Shown here: positions 22,701 to 29,658 of the stretch, in pieces
Layout: each line of letters begins with the position of its first letter
How positions within the stretch are numbered: position 1 is the first letter of the stretch
Translations under genes and position numbers: made by a program
The notes under the pieces: generated by a model
The model's database searches: none
What the model saw: only the letters and a program-made list of their open reading frames with translations
What the model was told of the DNA's origin: nothing
Source of the DNA: UMGS172 sp045647525
GTDB taxonomy: Bacteria; Bacillota; Clostridia; Oscillospirales; Acutalibacteraceae
Assembly: GCA_045647525.1 (NCBI GenBank)
Contig: JAZRMK010000011.1
Coordinates: forward strand, 1 to 29,658
Reading direction: 5' to 3'
DNA length: 29,658 bases

Positions 22701-23409
22701 AATTATTGTTATTAACAACCTTTCTGCCGACGGAATTGCACGTTCGGTTGAGAAGATGGCAAACGCTATCAAGGAATCGCAGATGGTATTCATTCCTGGC
22801 GGTTTCTCGGGCGGTGACGAGCCTGACGGTTCAGGTAAGTTTATTACTGCTTTCCTGCGTAATGCTGAAATCAAAGAGCAGGTAACCGACTTGCTTGATA
22901 ACAGAGATGGTCTTATGGCAGGTATCTGTAACGGATTCCAGGCACTTATCAAGTTGGGTCTTGTTCCGTACGGAAAGATTATTGATACCGACGAAAACTG
23001 CCCGACTTTAACCTTCAATACTATCGGACGCCATCAGTCAAGAATTGTAAGAACAAGAATTTCTTCCAACAAGTCTCCTTGGCTTTCTGGAACCCAAGAT
23101 GGTGACATCTATTCTGTGCCGATTTCTCACGGTGAGGGTAGGTTCCTTGCATCTGATGAACTTATTAAAGAATTAGCCGCTAACGGTCAGATAGCAACCC
23201 AGTATGTTGACCTTTCGGGCAACATATCTGCTGATGTTCGCTTTAATCCCAACAATTCTGCTTTCGCTATCGAAGGTATTACTTCTCCTGACGGCCGTGT
23301 ATTCGGTAAAATGGGACATAGTGAACGTATTGGAAATGGTCTTTATAAGAACGTTTTGGGTGACTATGATATTAAGATGTTTAAGGCCGCTGTAAAATAC
23401 TTTAAGTAA
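19720..23409 (+). CDS. purL: Phosphoribosylformylglycinamidine synthase, single-chain form
   Basis: 1229 residues, the fused long form with its own glutaminase, in contrast to the PurS/PurL/PurQ complex of Bacillus. The central synthase part has DTYWSDHCRHTTF, FKNETHNHPTEIEPFGGAAT and later GGKDSMSGTF. The C-terminal class I glutamine amidotransferase domain starts at VVIPVFPGTNCEFDTAKAL and has the nucleophile Cys1070 in AGICNGFQAL and a SHGEGRF histidine region. So this enzyme keeps glutamine-dependent chemistry while PurF in the same operon appears to have lost it. It starts 14 bases after purD with GGGAG upstream. Confidence 0.96.
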   Translation: MVYRIFVEKKEGLAHEAMALLNDLRDFLGVKSLKGLRIINRYDVENITKELFEYSSTTVFSEPQLDVISDEIKTEGYKVFAVEALPGQFDQRADSASQCIQLISCQDRPTVKFAKVYLLEGNVTDEEIDKIKKYVINPVESREASMEKYDTLRTEFDIPESVATLDGFIKMEDNELAKTVKQMGLAMDLDDLRFCRDYFRSENRDPSVTEIRMIDTYWSDHCRHTTFLTTIDSVKFEDELLQSAYDEYVAARKEIGRTKPINLMDIGTLGARYLKKKGMLPKLDESEEINACTVKMQIETEDGVEDWLLLFKNETHNHPTEIEPFGGAATCIGGAIRDPLSGRSYVYSAMRVTGAADPLKPLSETMPGKLPQKKIVTTAAAGYSSYGNQIGLATGQVDEIYHDGYAAKRMEIGAVIAAAPAENVRREVPDPDDVVILLGGRTGRDGCGGATGSSKSHTLSSIETCGSEVQKGNAPEERKLQRLFRNAEASRLIKRCNDFGAGGVSVAIGELADGLAIDLNAVPKKYNGLDGTEIAISESQERMAVVVEPKDVARFCELAESENLEATVVAVVTEQPRLTMKWNGKTIVDLSREFLNSNGAEKHIDITPKAPEKFEASIPQNFKDGMFGLAADLNICSKRGLSERFDSTIGAGTVTMPFGGKNQLTPSQAMVNKISVEEKHTDNCSYMAWGYNPAIAEKSPFHSAYLAVVESVAKLIAAGASFEDVYLTFQEYFEKPMQDGKRWGKPLAALLGAFKAQKELGIAAIGGKDSMSGTFEKLDVPPTLVSFAVTTGKVDEVITGEFKGADRKVVFVKPETDKFGLPVTASLLKVFNDVTALMRSGKVYAAWTPIRGGIAEGIMKMAFGNDIGFEFDAGISMDEIFKYNYGAFILEVADDVELGAIIGKTTAEKTIKFNGETVDLAELCKVWEQKLEPVYSCNIDQNQKELTAFNYEAKSYPAPAIKVAKPKVVIPVFPGTNCEFDTAKALRDAGADPEIIVINNLSADGIARSVEKMANAIKESQMVFIPGGFSGGDEPDGSGKFITAFLRNAEIKEQVTDLLDNRDGLMAGICNGFQALIKLGLVPYGKIIDTDENCPTLTFNTIGRHQSRIVRTRISSNKSPWLSGTQDGDIYSVPISHGEGRFLASDELIKELAANGQIATQYVDLSGNISADVRFNPNNSAFAIEGITSPDGRVFGKMGHSERIGNGLYKNVLGDYDIKMFKAAVKYFK

Positions 23410-23422
23410 GGAGTATTAAATC

Positions 23423-25093
23423 ATGTTGACAGATATCGAAATTGCTCAGTCAGTTGAAATGAAACCGATAACCGAAATTGCTAAAACTGCCAAGGTTGAT
23501 GAAAAATACCTTGAACAGTATGGCAAATATAAGGCAAAGGTTGACTATGCTTTGTTGGATGAAACTCCTAATAAGGATGGCAAGCTTATCTTAGTTACTG
23601 CAATTACTCCGACACCTGCGGGCGAGGGAAAGACAACTACTACGATAGGTCTTGCCGACGGCATGAGAAGAATTGGCAAAAATGTAATGGTTGCATTGCG
23701 CGAGCCTTCTTTGGGCCCCGTTTTCGGTGTAAAAGGCGGAGCGGCTGGCGGCGGTTACGCACAGGTTGTGCCGATGGAGGATATTAACCTTCATTTTACC
23801 GGTGACTTCCACGCAATAGGTGCTGCAAACAATCTTCTTGCCGCAATGCTTGACAACCATATTTATCAAGGAAATTCATTGAACATCGACCCCAGACGTA
23901 TCACCTGGAAACGTTGTGTTGATATGAATGACCGTCAGTTGCGTTTTGTTACCGACGGTCTTGGTGGCAGGGTGAACGGTGTGCCCCGCGAGGACGGTTA
24001 TGATATTACCGTTGCGTCCGAAATAATGGCTGTTTTCTGTCTTGCATCTTCTATTGCCGACCTTAAAGAGCGTTTGTCTAAGATAATTGTAGGTTACACC
24101 TATGATGAAAAGCCCGTAACTGCCGGTGATTTGAAAGCGGTTGGTGCTATGGCAGCATTGCTTAAAGATGCTATCAAACCTAACCTTGTTCAGACTTTGG
24201 AAGGCACACCTGCTTTTGTTCACGGCGGTCCGTTTGCTAATATTGCTCACGGTTGCAACTCTGTAATGGCTACCAAAATGGCTATGCGTTTAGGTGACTA
24301 TGCTATTACCGAAGCAGGCTTCGGTGCTGATTTGAGAGCAGAGAAGTTCCTTGATATCAAGTGCCGTATGGCAGGACTCACTCCTTCGGCGGTAGTAGTT
24401 GTTGCTACAATCCGTGCCCTTAAAATGCACGGCGGTGTTGCAAAGACCGATTTGGCATCGGAAAACCTTGAAGCTTTGGAAAAGGGCATTCCTAACCTTC
24501 TCCGTCACGTTTCCAACATCAAGAATGTGTACAAGCTTCCTTCTGTTGTTGCTATCAACCGTTTCCCCACTGATACAGATAGAGAAGTTGAACTTATTAT
24601 TGAAAAATGTAAGGCTCTTGGTGTTAACGTCGTGCTGTCTAACGTTTGGGCAGAAGGCGGCAAGGGTGGAGAAGAGTTGGCAAAAGAGGTTGTTCGTCTT
24701 TGCGAAGAGGAAAAGGGTGATTTCACCTATTCTTACGAACTTGACGGCACTATCGAGGAAAAAATCGAGGCTATTGTCAAGAATGTTTACGGTGGTGACG
24801 GTGTGAGCTTTTTGCCTAACGCTAAAAAGCAAATTGCACAGCTTACTGCTTTGGGCTTTGATAAATGTCCGATATGTGTTGCAAAAACACAGTATTCCTT
24901 CTCTGACGATGCAACTAAGCTCGGCGCACCTGACGGATTTACAATAACTGTTAAAAATGTCAAAGTTTCTGCTGGCGCAGGTTTTGTTGTAGCGCTTACG
25001 GGCGATATTATGACAATGCCGGGACTCCCCAAGATTCCTGCGGCTGAAAGAATTGACGTTGATGATCTCGGTAGAATCTCAGGCTTATTCTAA
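23423..25093 (+). CDS. fhs: Formate--tetrahydrofolate ligase
   Basis: 556 residues, full length. The P-loop TPTPAGEGKTTTT (62-74) and the following REPSLGPVFGVKGGAAGGGYAQVVPMEDINLHFTGD region are unmistakable (REPSLGPVFGVKGG, then the HFTGDFHA segment), as are NIAHGCNSV and the C-terminal ALTGDIMTMPGLPK. The enzyme joins formate to THF with ATP, giving 10-formyl-THF for PurN and the AICAR formyltransferase of this operon. It is the last gene, 13 bases after purL, so its output is raised when the ZTP riboswitch senses shortage. A terminator follows. Confidence 0.98.
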   Translation: MLTDIEIAQSVEMKPITEIAKTAKVDEKYLEQYGKYKAKVDYALLDETPNKDGKLILVTAITPTPAGEGKTTTTIGLADGMRRIGKNVMVALREPSLGPVFGVKGGAAGGGYAQVVPMEDINLHFTGDFHAIGAANNLLAAMLDNHIYQGNSLNIDPRRITWKRCVDMNDRQLRFVTDGLGGRVNGVPREDGYDITVASEIMAVFCLASSIADLKERLSKIIVGYTYDEKPVTAGDLKAVGAMAALLKDAIKPNLVQTLEGTPAFVHGGPFANIAHGCNSVMATKMAMRLGDYAITEAGFGADLRAEKFLDIKCRMAGLTPSAVVVVATIRALKMHGGVAKTDLASENLEALEKGIPNLLRHVSNIKNVYKLPSVVAINRFPTDTDREVELIIEKCKALGVNVVLSNVWAEGGKGGEELAKEVVRLCEEEKGDFTYSYELDGTIEEKIEAIVKNVYGGDGVSFLPNAKKQIAQLTALGFDKCPICVAKTQYSFSDDATKLGAPDGFTITVKNVKVSAGAGFVVALTGDIMTMPGLPKIPAAERIDVDDLGRISGLF

Positions 25094-25104
25094 ATTATAA
25101 ATAA

Positions 25105-25165
25105 TGGACGGTTTTAGGAATTTTCTCAATTGTGAGAAGTTTTCCTATGCCGTCCGTTTTATTTG
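25105..25165 (+). terminator. Terminator of the purine operon
   Basis: A long hairpin: GGACGG/CCGTCC (25106-25111 with 25150-25155), AGGAA/TTCCT (25116-25120 with 25142-25146) and TTCTCA/TGAGAA at the top, then T-rich DNA. Confidence 0.85.
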
Positions 25166-25184
25166 TTTTTAAACAAGCGATTTA

Positions 25185-25213
25185 TTGACATACATATATA
25201 ATTATGTTAAAAT
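25185..25213 (+). promoter_or_regulatory. Sigma-A promoter of the lipoprotein gene
   Basis: TTGACA (25185-25190), a 17-base spacer and TAAAAT (25208-25213) with an extended -10 TG, 30 bases before the start codon. Confidence 0.75.
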
Positions 25214-25242
25214 TATTAAAAATTGAAAAGGAGTAAATTATT

Positions 25243-26160
25243 ATGAAAAGACTTTTATCATTGATTTTATGTCTTAGCTTAGTGCTCTGCTTCGCTGCTT
25301 GTGGCGGTGGGGACAATCAGGGCAACGCTGATGCTGCAAATGGTGGCGGCTCGGGCAACCAGCCTACTTCTGTTAAGTTCGCTGTTGATTCTTATGCAAT
25401 CGGCGTAGGTGAGACAAAATTGATTAAAAATGAAATTACCGTTGAACCCGCAGGTGCAGCTGTGACATATTCGTCAGCTGACGCTTCTATCTGCACTGTT
25501 GATGCTAATGGTAAAGTTGTCGGTGTTAAGGCAGGTACTACCACTGTTACAGCAGGAAGTGCTGACGGTTCCGTTAAAGCTACCTGCACAGTAACCGTTG
25601 TTGCTTACGGTACTGTTATCGGTTTTGAAAAGGGCTATGCAGGATATAAACTCACATCTTCTGAGGGCAACTCGGTAGATGGTGGTATAAGAAACAAACG
25701 TCCCACCGCTCCCGAAATGAACCTTGACCCCAATGCAAAACTTGTATTTATACCCGTAAATATGGAAACCGGCGTTGATATGTTTGCCGCAGCAGGTCTT
25801 AACTACGGCTCTGAAAACGATGAGGGTTGGTACTATACTTTCCATGGTGATGTAGCTAGCAACAAGGGTTATGTTGTCGCTAAGACTCATGAGGATAACA
25901 ACAGTTTTGAAATCGACCTTCCCGAAGGCGACTATTATGTACTTATTGTAAGCTCTTATGACAACTATGCAAACTACTACGATTATGCATCAAGAAACAC
26001 AGTAGCAGAGCTTAAAAGCAGTGCAGTCGGAAAATGGTTTACCGACAGTGAACTTTCTACATTGTCGAATAAAATTGGCAACCACTTGTTCTCTGTAATT
26101 ACTATCACCGTTAAAGCAGGTGAGAAGTACTACTTCGAGCATCTTTTTGCTGTCAACTGA
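25243..26160 (+). CDS. Lipoprotein with bacterial Ig-like (Big_2) domain, function unknown
   Basis: 305 residues. A classic lipoprotein signal: basic start, hydrophobic core and lipobox FAAC with Cys20, followed by a Gly/Asn/Ser-rich tether to about residue 41. Residues 42-121 form a Big_2-type Ig-like domain (SVKFAVDSYAIGVGETKLI, YSSADASICTVDANGKVVGVKAG, VKATCTVTVV). The C-terminal 180 residues, with SEGNSVDGGIRNKRP, many aromatic residues and a YYVLIVSSYDNYANYYDY stretch, are probably a beta-rich extracellular domain that I do not recognise. It has its own promoter and sits alone between terminators, so context gives no hint. A surface binding or adhesion role is possible but unproven. Confidence 0.85.
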   Translation: MKRLLSLILCLSLVLCFAACGGGDNQGNADAANGGGSGNQPTSVKFAVDSYAIGVGETKLIKNEITVEPAGAAVTYSSADASICTVDANGKVVGVKAGTTTVTAGSADGSVKATCTVTVVAYGTVIGFEKGYAGYKLTSSEGNSVDGGIRNKRPTAPEMNLDPNAKLVFIPVNMETGVDMFAAAGLNYGSENDEGWYYTFHGDVASNKGYVVAKTHEDNNSFEIDLPEGDYYVLIVSSYDNYANYYDYASRNTVAELKSSAVGKWFTDSELSTLSNKIGNHLFSVITITVKAGEKYYFEHLFAVN

Positions 26161-26174
26161 TTTTAATGAAACAA

Positions 26175-26212
26175 AAAACAACCTCCGAGTTTTCGGAGGT
26201 TGTTTTATTTTG
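26175..26212. terminator. Bidirectional terminator between lipoprotein and ychF
   Basis: A perfect 14-bp stem (26175-26188 with 26193-26206) with a GTTT loop; T-rich tails on both strands. It serves two convergent genes. Confidence 0.93.
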
Positions 26213-26216
26213 TTTT

Positions 26217-27323
26217 TTAAACATTAAATAGGAAGTGAACGACGTCACCGTCTTGCATAACGTATTCCTTGCCTTCTGAACGGACAAGTCCTTTTTCACG
26301 TGCGGCGATAAGTGCTTTATCATCATTTCCGCAAGCGATAAGATCTTTATACGCAACGACTTCGGCACGGATGAATCCTTTTTCAAAATCACTGTGAATT
26401 TTTCCGGCTGCTCCCGGCGCTTTGGTGCCCTTTTTGATGGTCCAAGCTCTAACTTCGGGCTGACCTGCGGTAAGGTAGGAGATAAGTCCTAACAAAGAGT
26501 AGCAGGTCTGGATGAGTCGGTCTAAACCTGAACGTTCAAGCCCCAATTCTTCCAAAAATACTGTCTTGTCATCTTCGTCCATTTCGGCAATCTCTGCTTC
26601 CAATGATGCGCAGATAGGCAATGTTTCGGCTCCTTCGGATTTCGCCAACTCTTTTACAAGGTTGTACCTGACGTTTTCGTCGATGCCTTTTTCAAAGTCA
26701 TCTTCACTCATATTGCAGGCGTAGATAACAGGTTTTGATGAAAGCAATTCAATGGTTGAAAGGATTGCAGCCTCTGATTCGCTGCATTCAACCGATCTTG
26801 CGGTTTTGCCCGATTCAAGTTCTGATATAAGTCGCTTTAAGAAATCAACCTCTGACTGATATGATTTGTCACCTTTAAGGGCTTTACTTGCTTTATCAAG
26901 ACGGCGCTCAATGATTTCCAAATCGGAAAGAATCAGCTCCAAGTTGATAGTTTCGATATCACGCGCAGGGTCGACCGAGCCTTCAACGTGGATAATGTCG
27001 TCATTTTCAAAGCAACGTACAACGTGAACAATGGCGTCAACCTCGCGAATGTGGGAAAGGAATTTGTTACCCAAACCCTCACCTTTGGAAGCACCTTTGA
27101 CAAGACCTGCGATGTCAACGAATTCAATAACAGCAGGTGTAAATTTTTGAGGATGATACATTTCTGCTAACTTGTCCAGACGTTCGTCGGGAACCGATAC
27201 CATACCAACGTTTGGTTCAATGGTGCAAAAAGGATAGTTGGCACTTTGAGCACCCGCGTTGGTGATAGCGTTAAAAAGTGTTGACTTACCTACGTTAGGA
27301 AGTCCTACGATACCTAATTTCAT
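26217..27323 (-). CDS. ychF: Obg-family ATPase YchF
   Basis: 368 residues from the ATG at 27321-27323, chosen because GGAG lies 8 bases upstream and the product then begins MKLGIVGLPNVGKSTLF as the family does; a GTG at 27332 would sit almost on the ribosome site. The G1 loop is GLPNVGKST, followed by FVDIAGLVKGASKGEGLGN (switch II/G3 area) and the helical insertion (LEIIERRLDKASKAL). The G4 position reads NMSEDD in place of NKxD, consistent with the ATP preference of YchF. The C-terminus is a TGS domain (LTAGQPEVRAWTIKKGTKAPGAAG, YVMQDGDVVHFLFNV). YchF binds ribosomes and is tied to stress and redox control; its exact role is unsettled. Confidence 0.97.
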   Translation of the reverse strand: MKLGIVGLPNVGKSTLFNAITNAGAQSANYPFCTIEPNVGMVSVPDERLDKLAEMYHPQKFTPAVIEFVDIAGLVKGASKGEGLGNKFLSHIREVDAIVHVVRCFENDDIIHVEGSVDPARDIETINLELILSDLEIIERRLDKASKALKGDKSYQSEVDFLKRLISELESGKTARSVECSESEAAILSTIELLSSKPVIYACNMSEDDFEKGIDENVRYNLVKELAKSEGAETLPICASLEAEIAEMDEDDKTVFLEELGLERSGLDRLIQTCYSLLGLISYLTAGQPEVRAWTIKKGTKAPGAAGKIHSDFEKGFIRAEVVAYKDLIACGNDDKALIAAREKGLVRSEGKEYVMQDGDVVHFLFNV

Positions 27324-27352
27324 AAATTTCACTCCAGAACAATATTAACATA

Positions 27353-27381
27353 ATTATAATGTGTCGGTCATCTTTTTTCAA
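27353..27381 (-). promoter_or_regulatory. Sigma-A promoter of ychF
   Basis: TTGAAA (27376-27381), a 17-base spacer and TATAAT (27353-27358), about 30 bases upstream of the start codon. Confidence 0.8.
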
Positions 27382-27441
27382 GTGTCATTTGCGAATGTAG
27401 GAGAAAATACGCAAATTAGCACTAAAATTTAAAAATAACTC

Positions 27442-27470
27442 TTTTATTTCGAACGTGTTTATTGTATAAT
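27442..27470 (+). promoter_or_regulatory. Probable promoter of hprK-glcK-murB
   Basis: A perfect TATAAT (27465-27470) with a poor -35 (TTTTAT, 27442-27447, 17-base spacer). The 15 bases ending in the -10 box are identical to those at 4522-4536. The leader to hprK is about 67 bases. Confidence 0.55.
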
Positions 27471-27543
27471 ATTTGTGTATATAAAGGGGTCGTATGCTTT
27501 TTTGGCGCAGACTCTGATAAACTCAATGCGGAAGGAGAATTTT

Positions 27544-28506
27544 ATGAGTTCACCTTATTCAGTTTCACTGGCGAAAATTATTAAAAACTTTCATTTGGAA
27601 ACCATTATTTTACCCGGTGACCCCGAGACTATTTATATAAATAATGTCGAGGTTAACCGTCCCGGATTACAATTAAGTGGTTTCTATGAGTATTTTGATG
27701 CAGGTCGTATTCAGGTTATCGGCAAGAGCGAGGAAGGTTTTTTGACCGAACAGCTTTCCGATGATGAACATGCCCGCAGAATTGACGAATTCTTTTCTAA
27801 AAAACCGTCGGTTGTTATTATTTCGAGAAATCTTGAAATTCCTGAGATGAAAATTGCCGCCGAAAAGTATTCGGTTCCTCTGTTGCGAACCGCTGATGCA
27901 ACATCCAGTTTTATGGCTTCGCTCATCTCGTTCCTTAATGTTGAATTGGCTCCCAGAGTTACACGTCACGGTGTACTTGTTGAGGTTTACGGCGAAGGTT
28001 TGCTTATTCTCGGTGAAAGCGGCGTAGGTAAGAGCGAAACAGCGATAGAGCTTGTTAAAAGAGGACATCGTCTTATTGCTGATGATGCGGTTGAAATTCG
28101 TAAGGTTTCTAACCGTTCACTTGTTGGTTCTGCTCCTGAGAATATCCGTCATTTTATCGAACTTCGCGGCATAGGAATTATCAATGCTCGTCGTATATTC
28201 GGTATTGGTGCGGTTAATTTAACTTCAAAGATAGACCTTATTATTAACCTCGAACAATGGCAATCGGATAAAGTGTATGACCGTATGGGACTAGAAGAAC
28301 ATAAAACAAGCATTCTTGATAATGAAATCACATCGGTTACAATACCTGTAAAACCCGGTCGAAACCTTGCGGTTATCATTGAGGTTGCTGCAATGAATAA
28401 CAGACAGAAGAAGATGGGCTACAATGCGGCTCACGAACTGCTCAAACGTCTCGGTATGATGGACGATGTTCCGGATGACGAGTCGGATATTGACGTTTAT
28501 CAGTAA
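27544..28506 (+). CDS. hprK: HPr kinase/phosphorylase
   Basis: 320 residues from the ATG at 27544, chosen for the AAGGAG site 8 bases upstream; the frame stays open back to 27475 without a ribosome site. The N-terminal domain (SVSLAKIIKNFHLETI) is followed by the catalytic domain: RHGVLVEVYG with the conserved His142, Walker A GESGVGKS (157-164), DDAVEIRK and the HprK signature ELRGIGIINARRIFG (206-220). The enzyme phosphorylates and dephosphorylates Ser46 of HPr, the main signal for carbon catabolite repression in Firmicutes. The next gene is a ROK sugar kinase and then murB; hprK and murB neighbours are frequent in Clostridia. Confidence 0.97.
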   Translation: MSSPYSVSLAKIIKNFHLETIILPGDPETIYINNVEVNRPGLQLSGFYEYFDAGRIQVIGKSEEGFLTEQLSDDEHARRIDEFFSKKPSVVIISRNLEIPEMKIAAEKYSVPLLRTADATSSFMASLISFLNVELAPRVTRHGVLVEVYGEGLLILGESGVGKSETAIELVKRGHRLIADDAVEIRKVSNRSLVGSAPENIRHFIELRGIGIINARRIFGIGAVNLTSKIDLIINLEQWQSDKVYDRMGLEEHKTSILDNEITSVTIPVKPGRNLAVIIEVAAMNNRQKKMGYNAAHELLKRLGMMDDVPDDESDIDVYQ

Positions 28507-28521
28507 TTAAGGGAGAAAGAA

Positions 28522-29478
28522 ATGTATTATCTTGGTATAGATTTAGGCGGCACCAATATTGCGGCCGCAGTAGTTAACGAAAATTATGAAATTCTGGGTA
28601 AGGCATCGCTCAAAACCAACTGTCCGCGACCTGCCGAGGAAATTGCGGAAGATATGTTCAAAGCAGGTATGATGGCCATTGAAAACAGTGGCTTGAAACT
28701 TGACGATATTGCAGAGGTTGGTGTTGGTTCTCCCGGCAGTGTTGACCATAATACCGGATTTATTTGCTTCGCCAACAATTTGGGATTCAAAAACGTTCCG
28801 TTGGGCGATATGCTTTCTGAAAAATTTAAAAGAAGAGTTTTCTTGGAAAATGACGCCAATGCAGCAGCATACGGTGAACTTATTGCCGGTGCAGGTAAAG
28901 GCGCAAGTCAGTTTATAGCCATTACGTTAGGAACAGGCGTTGGCGGCGGTGTTATTATTAATGGTAACATCATTTCGGGTATGAATTATGCAGGTGGAGA
29001 ACTAGGACACATCGTTATTGTTAAAGACGGTGAACCTTGTTCCTGCGGCAGAAACGGATGCTGGGAATCGTACGCTTCGGCCACAGCTCTTATTCGACAG
29101 ACCAAGGCCGCGATGGAGGCTGATAAGTCCAGTAAAATGTGGGATTGGTGTAAGGGCGATATAGAGAATACAAGCGGAAGAACTGCTTTTGATGCTATGC
29201 GTCAGGGTGATGAAACTGCAACTAAGGTTGTAAAGAATTTCTGTGACTATGTTGCTTGCGGACTTGCCAATATTATTAACATATTCCAACCAGAGATAGT
29301 TTGTATCGGCGGTGGAATTTCCAAAGAAGGTGAAGTTCTGGTGGCTCCCATAAGGGAATATGTGCGTCGAGAGACTTACGGTTCCAATATGGATAAGCAG
29401 ACCGTTATTAAGGCAGCAGAACTTGGCAATAACGCCGGCATAATCGGTGCGGCTTTCTTGGGCAATCTTTACAGATGA
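28522..29478 (+). CDS. glcK: ROK family glucokinase
   Basis: 318 residues. The N-terminal ATP site GIDLGGTN (5-12), catalytic Asp111 in ENDANAAAYGE, TLGTGVGGGVIINGNI, and the ROK zinc motif: His163 (GELGH) with CSCGRNGC (Cys 173, 175, 180) followed by WESYAS. It phosphorylates glucose or a similar hexose with ATP in the cytosol. Sugar specificity within ROK kinases is not certain from motifs alone. It starts 15 bases after hprK with GGGAG upstream, so it is co-transcribed with the carbon-control kinase. Confidence 0.9.
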   Translation: MYYLGIDLGGTNIAAAVVNENYEILGKASLKTNCPRPAEEIAEDMFKAGMMAIENSGLKLDDIAEVGVGSPGSVDHNTGFICFANNLGFKNVPLGDMLSEKFKRRVFLENDANAAAYGELIAGAGKGASQFIAITLGTGVGGGVIINGNIISGMNYAGGELGHIVIVKDGEPCSCGRNGCWESYASATALIRQTKAAMEADKSSKMWDWCKGDIENTSGRTAFDAMRQGDETATKVVKNFCDYVACGLANIINIFQPEIVCIGGGISKEGEVLVAPIREYVRRETYGSNMDKQTVIKAAELGNNAGIIGAAFLGNLYR

Positions 29479-29499
29479 ACTTTAAAGGAGGGTGCTTTC

Positions 29500-29658
29500 G
29501 TGAGTTTTCAAACAATAAAATCGGGTGCGGAAGCACTTGGCTTTAATGTTGATTTAAACGAGCCGATGAAAAAACACACATCTTTTCTCATCGGCGGCCC
29601 TGCTGACCTTTTTGTTGAGGTAAAGGACGTCAACAAATTGCCTCAGTTGATGGCATTG
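29500..29658 (+). CDS. murB: UDP-N-acetylenolpyruvoylglucosamine reductase, N-terminus (3' truncated by window)
   Basis: GTG start at 29500 with AAAGGAGGG eight bases upstream; 53 codons are visible and the frame is open to the window end. The segment NEPMKKHTSFLIGGPADLFVE is the family's N-terminal FAD-binding start (MKKHTSFLIGGPADLF). MurB makes UDP-MurNAc for cell-wall synthesis. It follows the glucokinase by 21 bases. In related genomes hprK-murB is often followed by rapZ and whiA, which lie outside this window. Confidence 0.9.
   Translation, partial: MSFQTIKSGAEALGFNVDLNEPMKKHTSFLIGGPADLFVEVKDVNKLPQLMAL

Noticed and set aside
24290..24832. 180-codon minus-strand frame opposite fhs
   Set aside because: Antisense to a highly conserved enzyme, a codon-bias shadow.
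27324..27332. Upstream GTG start for ychF
   Set aside because: It almost overlaps the only good ribosome site; the ATG at 27323 has 8-base spacing and gives the family's usual N-terminus.
27475..27543. Longer N-terminus for hprK
   Set aside because: No ribosome site near 27475, and the predicted -10 box is immediately upstream, so this stretch is leader RNA.

Overview
The window reads as chromosome of a low-to-middling GC Gram-positive anaerobe, most likely a gut Clostridia (Oscillospirales/Ruminococcaceae-like). Support comes from strong AGGAGG ribosome sites, sigma-A promoters with TTGACA/TATAAT boxes, many hairpin-plus-T terminators, RNase Y, an alpha2-type glycyl-tRNA synthetase, HPr kinase, an ECF folate transporter under a tetrahydrofolate riboswitch, and a clostridial-style purine operon. 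No tRNA, rRNA, CRISPR array or intact transposase was found. Genus is inference only.

Layout. 1-684: 3' end of rny. 740-2957 (minus): folT with its own promoter and THF riboswitch, and upstream of it a CapA-family membrane-anchored protein. 3006-4459 (minus): glyS. 4508-7482 (plus): an operon of a polyprenyl-phosphate sugar phosphotransferase, a sugar-type nucleotidyltransferase and a UPF0340 (YwlG-like) protein. 7485-9391 (minus): a DnaD-domain protein and a DnaC/DnaI-like helicase loader, translationally coupled. 9625-10602 (plus): rplM-rpsI. 10565-12540: an AT-rich accessory segment flanked by a 17-bp direct repeat, one copy of which lies inside the rpsI terminator. It holds a two-zinc-ribbon protein, palindromic non-coding DNA and a truncated small membrane-protein gene. 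12686-25160 (plus): a nine-gene purine operon purE-purF-purM-purN-purO-AICAR formyltransferase-purD-purL-fhs, behind a ZTP riboswitch with an overlapping terminator. 25185-26160: a lipoprotein with a bacterial Ig-like domain. 26217-27381 (minus): ychF. 27442 to the end: hprK, a ROK glucokinase and the start of murB.

How the parts work together. Two folate-linked RNA switches sit about 11 kb apart: a THF riboswitch on folate uptake (folT) and a ZTP riboswitch on the purine operon. The purine operon ends with fhs, which makes the 10-formyl-THF used by PurN and the AICAR formyltransferase. ZTP accumulates when 10-formyl-THF runs short, so the circuit is coherent. The operon has two unusual enzymatic features. 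Its PurF lacks the N-terminal catalytic cysteine of the glutaminase domain, and the usual bifunctional PurH is replaced by a PurO-type IMP cyclohydrolase plus a stand-alone formyltransferase. purC, purB and purK are not in the window.

Most noteworthy: the glutaminase-dead PurF; the THF riboswitch whose downstream linker can fold into mutually exclusive Shine-Dalgarno sequester and anti-sequester helices; and the decayed island at the rpsI terminator. All calls come from reading the sequence; no database search was run.
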